A stretch of DNA of 25,552 bases from a virus. Position 1 is the stretch's first letter. Every line of letters starts with the position of its first letter. The notes below the pieces were generated by a model. That model saw nothing but the letters and a program-made list of their open reading frames with translations. It did not search any database and was not told the origin of the DNA. A program made the position numbers and the translations under genes. Of the stretch, positions 21,537 to 25,552 are shown piece after piece. The stretch spans positions 1 through 25,552 of IMG/VR virus record IMGVR_UViG_3300037258_000332; one strand, written 5' to 3'.

Positions 21537-22663
21537 GCCTGAATACCAAGGACTTCAACACCGTCGTCAGTGACCAGGTCACGACGATCCAGTCACAGGT
21601 CCCGCAGTTCAGCAACTTCAATTCCGGCACCGTGCTGCTGGCCATAGTCCAGGCCGTGGCCAGTGTGGTCATGTACCTGCAAAGCCTGCTGACGCAGATG
21701 TATGCGTTCGCCCGGGCCAGTACCTCGGCAGGCTCCGATCTCGATAGCTGGATGGCTGACTTCGGTCTGACCCGGCTGCCGGCGGTGGCGGCTTCGGGCC
21801 AGGTCACCTTTGCACGGTTCACGCCCACGGCTGCGGCTACCATCCCGGTGGGCACCAACGTCGAGAGCGGCGACGGCACGCAGGTGTTCGCGGTCATCGC
21901 GGATGCGACGAACCCGAACTATGTGCCGAGCCAGAGCGCCTACGTCTGCCCGGCCAATACCTCGAGCATCGCCGTCACGGTCCAGGACACGGTGGCGGGC
22001 GCTGCGGGCAACGTCATCATCGGCGCGCTCAATACCCTCACCAGCCCCATCGTCGGCATCGACACCGTCACCAATGCCGCTGCCTACCTCAACGGCGCCA
22101 ATGCCGAGACCGATGCCGCGTTCCGGATCCGGTTCCAGAACTACCTGGCCAGCCTCGCCGAATCCACGCCCACCGCCATCGGCAATGCCATCGCCTCTGT
22201 TCAAGCCGGCCTGACCTACACCTTGACCGAGGACCTGGACTTCAACGGCGCCACGGACAACGGCTACTTCTACGTGGTCGTGGACGACGGCTCGGGCGCG
22301 CCTTCGGGGCAGCTGCTGGCCAACATCGCCGCGGCCATCAACTTGGTGCGCGCCGCCGGCGTCCGTTTCGGCGTGTTCGGGCCCACGGTGCTGACGGCGA
22401 ACATAGCCATGACCATCACCACGGCGCCTGGCTACACGCACTCGGTGATCGTCGCGGCAGTCACGGCGGCCATCGAGGCCTATGTCAACGCGCTGGCGGT
22501 GGGCGCGACGCTGCCCTATACCATCCTGGCCAGCATCGCCTACAGCTATGGCGGCGGCGGAATCGTTACCAATGTCACCGGGGTCGGCCTCAACAGTGGC
22601 ACCTCGGACCTGGTACCGACGGGTAAGCAGGTCATCAAGTACGGCACGGTGGTGGTGACATGA
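21533..22663 (+). CDS. baseplate J-like protein
   Basis: The 376-aa product has the gpJ/gp47 pattern: an N-terminal helix region with GTVLLAIVQAVASVVMYLQS, YAFARASTSAGSDLDSWMAD (about 58-77), FTPTAAATIPVGTNVESGDG (about 91-110), and ETDAAFRIRFQNYLASLAES (about 191-210). The C-terminal half has DNGYFYVVVDDGSGAPSG and a strand-rich end. It forms the wedge core that expands on host binding. Length and order, between gp25-like and gpI-like genes, agree. It starts and ends with 4-nt ATGA overlaps, so it is strictly coupled to its neighbours. Confidence 0.88.
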   Translation: MSLNTKDFNTVVSDQVTTIQSQVPQFSNFNSGTVLLAIVQAVASVVMYLQSLLTQMYAFARASTSAGSDLDSWMADFGLTRLPAVAASGQVTFARFTPTAAATIPVGTNVESGDGTQVFAVIADATNPNYVPSQSAYVCPANTSSIAVTVQDTVAGAAGNVIIGALNTLTSPIVGIDTVTNAAAYLNGANAETDAAFRIRFQNYLASLAESTPTAIGNAIASVQAGLTYTLTEDLDFNGATDNGYFYVVVDDGSGAPSGQLLANIAAAINLVRAAGVRFGVFGPTVLTANIAMTITTAPGYTHSVIVAAVTAAIEAYVNALAVGATLPYTILASIAYSYGGGGIVTNVTGVGLNSGTSDLVPTGKQVIKYGTVVVT

Positions 22664-23304
22664 ACTCCCTGACGCGCCTGCTGCTGGCCATACCGCGGTG
22701 GTTCGGCAGCACATTCCCCGCACTCACGGCGCTGCTCGCCGGCATCGGCACCGCGCTCGACAACTTCACCGCGCTCTGCGGCTATATCAAGCTGCAGCTC
22801 CGCATCAGCACTGCCACCGACGGCTTCCTCGATCTCATCGCCGGCGACTACTTCGGCCAGAGTCTAAGCCGGAACCCTGGCGAGACCGATGCCAGCTTCC
22901 GGTCGCGCATCAAGTCCAACCTGTTCGCGCCGGTGGTGACGCGGGCCGCGATCTTGGCCCGGCTCTACACCTTGACCGGACGCGTCGCGACCATCTTCGA
23001 ACCCGGCAACCCGCTGGACACCGGCGGTTACACCGTCGGCGGCTGCGGCTACGGCGTCGCCGGAGGCTGGGGCAGCATCAACATGCCCTGTCAGTTCTTC
23101 GTCTATCCCAAGCGCCAGGCACAGAGCGGCATCCCCTTCGTCGGCGGATACGGCAGCAGCGTCGGCGCTTACTCGACGCCGTCCCAAGCCGAATACGCGG
23201 ACCTGAACATGGCCATCCAAGGCGTCCCGGATTCGACCATCTACGCCCTCATCAACAAGATCCGCGCCACCGGCATCACCGCCTGGGTCCAGATCAGCAA
23301 CTAG
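22660..23304 (+). CDS. baseplate/tail protein, gpI- or DUF2612-like
   Basis: The 214-aa product is the last member of the baseplate operon and starts in an ATGA overlap with the gpJ-like gene. Marker segments are STATDGFLDLIAGDYFGQSL (about 50-69), ETDASFRSRIKSNLFAPVVT (about 74-93) and a Gly-rich patch (TGGYTVGGCGYGVAGGWGSI). The D-x-x-F-R-x-R-I pattern recalls the family of tail proteins that join wedges to fibres, including DUF2612 proteins. It precedes the fibre gene, so a wedge-fibre connecting role is likely. It ends with TAG, and a UUCG-loop terminator follows 25 nt later. Confidence 0.75.
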   Translation: MNSLTRLLLAIPRWFGSTFPALTALLAGIGTALDNFTALCGYIKLQLRISTATDGFLDLIAGDYFGQSLSRNPGETDASFRSRIKSNLFAPVVTRAAILARLYTLTGRVATIFEPGNPLDTGGYTVGGCGYGVAGGWGSINMPCQFFVYPKRQAQSGIPFVGGYGSSVGAYSTPSQAEYADLNMAIQGVPDSTIYALINKIRATGITAWVQISN

Positions 23305-23329
23305 TCGAACCCACAACCTAATTCCCTTG

Positions 23330-23356
23330 GACCCGCTTCGGCGGGTCTTTTCATTT
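23330..23356 (+). terminator. intrinsic terminator with UUCG tetraloop before fibre gene
   Basis: GACCCGC (23330-23336) pairs with GCGGGTC (23341-23347) around TTCG, the very stable C(UUCG)G closure, and is followed by TTTTCATTTC. AGGAG for the fibre gene starts 1-2 nt later. It separates the baseplate operon from the fibre gene. Confidence 0.8.
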
Positions 23357-23367
23357 CAGGAGCATCC

Positions 23368-25164
23368 ATGCACCGCCAGCTCGTATACCCGGGCCAGATC
23401 CCGCTCGAGACCGATGTCCTCAGCACCAACAAGGACGCGTATCAGGCCATCGCCAAGCTCGCCCAGGCCTTGTTCGGCAGCAACACCGTGGTCAACGGCC
23501 TGACGGCCAGCGCCACCGGTCCCGCGTCCCTGGCGGTCCTGATCCAGCCCGGCGAGATCTATTCCGTCCAGACCATGGACACATCGGCTTACAGCACCTT
23601 GGGCACGGATGCGGCCACGATCCTGAAGCAGGGCATCATCACCACGACCTCGACCCTGAGCACGCCGGCGCCGGGCACCGCAGGTCAGAGCATCAACTAC
23701 CTGGTCGAAGTCGGCTTCGTCGAATCCGACGCCAACGCCGTGGTGCTGCCGTACTACAACGCCAGCAACCCCTCGGTGGCGTGGTCCGGTCCCGCCAACA
23801 GCGGCTCGGCGCAGTTCACGCAGCGTCAGGACCTGGCCCAGGTGCAGGTCAAGGCCGGCACCGCTGCCGCCACCGGCACCCAGGTCACGCCGACGCCGGA
23901 TGCCGGTTTCGTCGGGCTGTGGGTGGTCACGGTGGCCAACGGGCAGGGCACGGTCACGGCCGGCAACATCACCGCCTACGCCGGCGCGCCGTTCCTGCAC
24001 GGCCCCAGCAACAATCCCCTGTTCCCGGTCAGCAACTACGTCGCGACCGTAGACCCCGGCGTCAGCAACGACAACACCCAGGGCTACGTCATCGGCTCGA
24101 ACTGGCTCAACACCAGCACCAACACCATGTTCGTGTGCGTGAGCGCCGGCACCGGTGCCGCGGTGTGGAAGGCCGACACCAGCGCGCCCAGCCCAAACTT
24201 CTTCGTCGATCCGAGTTGCCGCGTGGCCCAGGGCGCGACGGCAAGCCTGTCCCTCACCAAGCAATACGGCTCCGTGGACATGGTGCAGGCCTGGGTATCG
24301 GGCGCGGGTGCGGCAGTCAGCGCCGGCACCATCGGCCAGGACACGGCCGGTACCGCTGGTGGCATCACGCCCTACAGCGTGTCCGTGACCGGGGTCACCA
24401 CCACCGGCGCGGCTGCGGCCATGAACTTCCGCCGCTGGATCGAGAGCCGTGACAGCTTGCCGATGGTGGGGCAGACGTGCACGTTCTCGGCCATCATCGA
24501 GCATAACGTCGGCTCTACACTCGCGGGCTGCACGATCACACTGAACAAGGCCAACGCCCAGGATAACTTCGCCGGCGGCACCACGCTCATCGCTACCAGC
24601 CCAACCTTCAGCGTGGCTTCTGGCGCTTCGACCGTCGTCAGCTTCACCACGGCCATGGGCGCCTGCGGCAACGGCGTGGAGATGGTCATCAACCTGCCGT
24701 GCGGCGCCATCACCACCAAGAACTTCTACGCCACCGACTTCCGCGGTGCCGTGGGTTCCTCGGTCCAGGTGTTCGCGCTGCCGAAGTTCAATGACGACTA
24801 CGTCAATGTGATGCGGTATTTCGAGAAGAGCTATGAATACGCCACGGTCCCAGGCACTGCCATCGGCAATCGCCCAACGAACGGCGGTATATCCTTCGGC
24901 AATGGCGGTACTTGGAACAGTGCAACCATATTCTCGTTATTCTCCTGGGCATACAAGGTGCCCAAGCTCGCAGCGCCGACGGTCAAACTGTTCTCACAAA
25001 ACAGTGGGGCTGCCAACAAAGTCTATGATCTGACGCAGAACGCTGATGAAACGATCACACCGAACTCGTATCAAGACGGTTTCGCGGTTACGAATGGAAC
25101 TGGCGGCGCATTGACGGCAGGGGATGTGTTCATGCTGCAGTTCACAGCAGACGCGCGACTCTAG
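23368..25164 (+). CDS. tail fibre/receptor-binding protein
   Basis: The 598-aa product begins MHRQLVYPGQIPLETDVLST, which fits N-terminal baseplate-attachment domains of phage fibres. Residues about 30-300 include YQAIAKLAQALFGSNTVVNG and strand-rich Thr/Ala/Gly repeats. The remaining half (from about 290) looks like a carbohydrate-binding or tip region with RRWIESRDSLPMVGQTCTFS, FSAIIEHNVGS and a C-terminal VNVMRYFEKSYEYAT segment. From about 24780 the DNA becomes visibly less GC-rich, which suggests a swapped tip domain. AGGAG precedes the ATG. The stop TAG shares a CTAG with the stop of the convergent hydrolase gene. Confidence 0.8.
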   Translation: MHRQLVYPGQIPLETDVLSTNKDAYQAIAKLAQALFGSNTVVNGLTASATGPASLAVLIQPGEIYSVQTMDTSAYSTLGTDAATILKQGIITTTSTLSTPAPGTAGQSINYLVEVGFVESDANAVVLPYYNASNPSVAWSGPANSGSAQFTQRQDLAQVQVKAGTAAATGTQVTPTPDAGFVGLWVVTVANGQGTVTAGNITAYAGAPFLHGPSNNPLFPVSNYVATVDPGVSNDNTQGYVIGSNWLNTSTNTMFVCVSAGTGAAVWKADTSAPSPNFFVDPSCRVAQGATASLSLTKQYGSVDMVQAWVSGAGAAVSAGTIGQDTAGTAGGITPYSVSVTGVTTTGAAAAMNFRRWIESRDSLPMVGQTCTFSAIIEHNVGSTLAGCTITLNKANAQDNFAGGTTLIATSPTFSVASGASTVVSFTTAMGACGNGVEMVINLPCGAITTKNFYATDFRGAVGSSVQVFALPKFNDDYVNVMRYFEKSYEYATVPGTAIGNRPTNGGISFGNGGTWNSATIFSLFSWAYKVPKLAAPTVKLFSQNSGAANKVYDLTQNADETITPNSYQDGFAVTNGTGGALTAGDVFMLQFTADARL

Positions 25165-25552
25165 TTGACTATCTGCTGCATGAAGTTACTCACGGTCTCA
25201 CCCAAGAACTGATAGCCACTGTCCTTGAAGTGGACGCTTTCCGGTATCTGATACTGAGTTTCAAGTGGTCGCACGGCACTGTAAAGATCATCGACCGCGA
25301 CACCCTGAGACCGCATCATCTGCACGGCGGCAGCGTTGTATTCGATGACCTTGGCATTGTCCACGCAGAATCCATTGTGTTCAGGCGCAGGCGTAGTGGT
25401 CGCAAAGATCGGAATCGCGCCGCTCTCACGAATAGCATCTAGGACAGTCTGCAGATTCTCAAGGTAGTCAGAGAGATCGGTATCCTGCGGCGTGCCGGCA
25501 CCGCACCTCAGGTCCCAGATACCGGCATTGAAATGGACAATTGCATAGGGAC
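25161..25552 (-). CDS. SGNH/GDSL-type hydrolase, 5' end beyond window
   Basis: The frame is open on the - strand from the window edge (25552) to TAG at 25163-25161, giving about 130 C-terminal residues. In the edge part I read YAIVHFNAGIWDLRCG, then LSDYLENLQTVLDAIRESGA and IFATTTPAPE, and at the end VDDLYSAVRP and VHFKDSGYQFLG. These match blocks of SGNH/GDSL hydrolases: a block III-like FNAGIWDL, the IPIFATTTP strand, and a block V-like VHFKDSG with the candidate catalytic His. The nucleophile Ser block lies beyond the window. Such enzymes remove acyl groups from glycans. The GC content is lower than in the structural genes. It may be a phage tail-associated deacetylase or a host gene. Confidence 0.75.
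   Translation of the reverse strand, partial: PYAIVHFNAGIWDLRCGAGTPQDTDLSDYLENLQTVLDAIRESGAIPIFATTTPAPEHNGFCVDNAKVIEYNAAAVQMMRSQGVAVDDLYSAVRPLETQYQIPESVHFKDSGYQFLGETVSNFMQQIVN

Noticed and set aside
1-25552. CRISPR arrays, insertion sequences, integrase or attachment sites
   Set aside because: I saw no spaced direct repeats, no transposase or integrase reading frame and no terminal inverted repeats in the window.

Overview
The window is the packaging, head, tail and baseplate block of a GC-rich, contractile-tailed bacteriophage (myovirus) or of a prophage of that type. The evidence is the canonical late-gene order, with almost every gene on the + strand: terminase small and large subunits, portal, protease-scaffold, major capsid protein, connectors, tail terminator-like protein, sheath, tube, tail assembly chaperones, tape measure, baseplate proteins, fibre. 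High-GC codon use, strong Shine-Dalgarno sites and the P2/Mu-like baseplate set suggest a proteobacterial host. I cannot name the host, and there is no integrase, repressor, lysis gene or attachment site here to decide between a free phage and a prophage.

Layout. 24-3495: accessory pre-packaging genes: a DUF1064 nuclease-like protein, an unrecognised 242-aa protein, then small orphans, including a gene interrupted by an in-frame amber codon at 1884. 3512-6808: small terminase, large terminase (overlapping by 212 nt) and portal. 6780-10568: a putative capsid decoration-like protein with a Gly/Thr-rich insert, an Ala/Pro/Glu-rich small protein, a protease-scaffold fusion and the major capsid protein. 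10714-13246: connector, head-closure and tail-terminator candidates plus two small proteins. 13320-15932: sheath, tube and the tail assembly chaperone pair, whose second part is reached by a -1 ribosomal frameshift at a U UUA AAA heptamer. 15929-18563: an HK97 gp10-like protein and the tape measure, with a 184-nt gap between them that an antisense small membrane-protein ORF fills almost exactly. 18560-23304: a tightly coupled baseplate operon (LysM protein, gpD-like hub, gpV-like spike, gp25/gpW-like wedge, gpJ-like wedge, gpI-like tail protein). 23368-25164: tail fibre. 25161-25552: the 3' end of a convergent SGNH/GDSL hydrolase gene.

How it works together. Terminase packages DNA through the portal into a prohead built from capsid protein and protease-scaffold. 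Connectors close the head and join it to a sheath-tube tail whose length is set by the tape measure with help from the G/GT-type chaperones. The baseplate and fibre bind the host surface, and the convergent hydrolase may modify a surface glycan.

The most striking non-coding signal is a repeated cassette between structural genes: GC-rich hairpin, T-rich tract, Shine-Dalgarno, start codon. It occurs at six places with unrelated stem sequences, plus an extra branched structure behind the capsid gene. This points to in-operon termination or attenuation that sets product ratios or demands antitermination.
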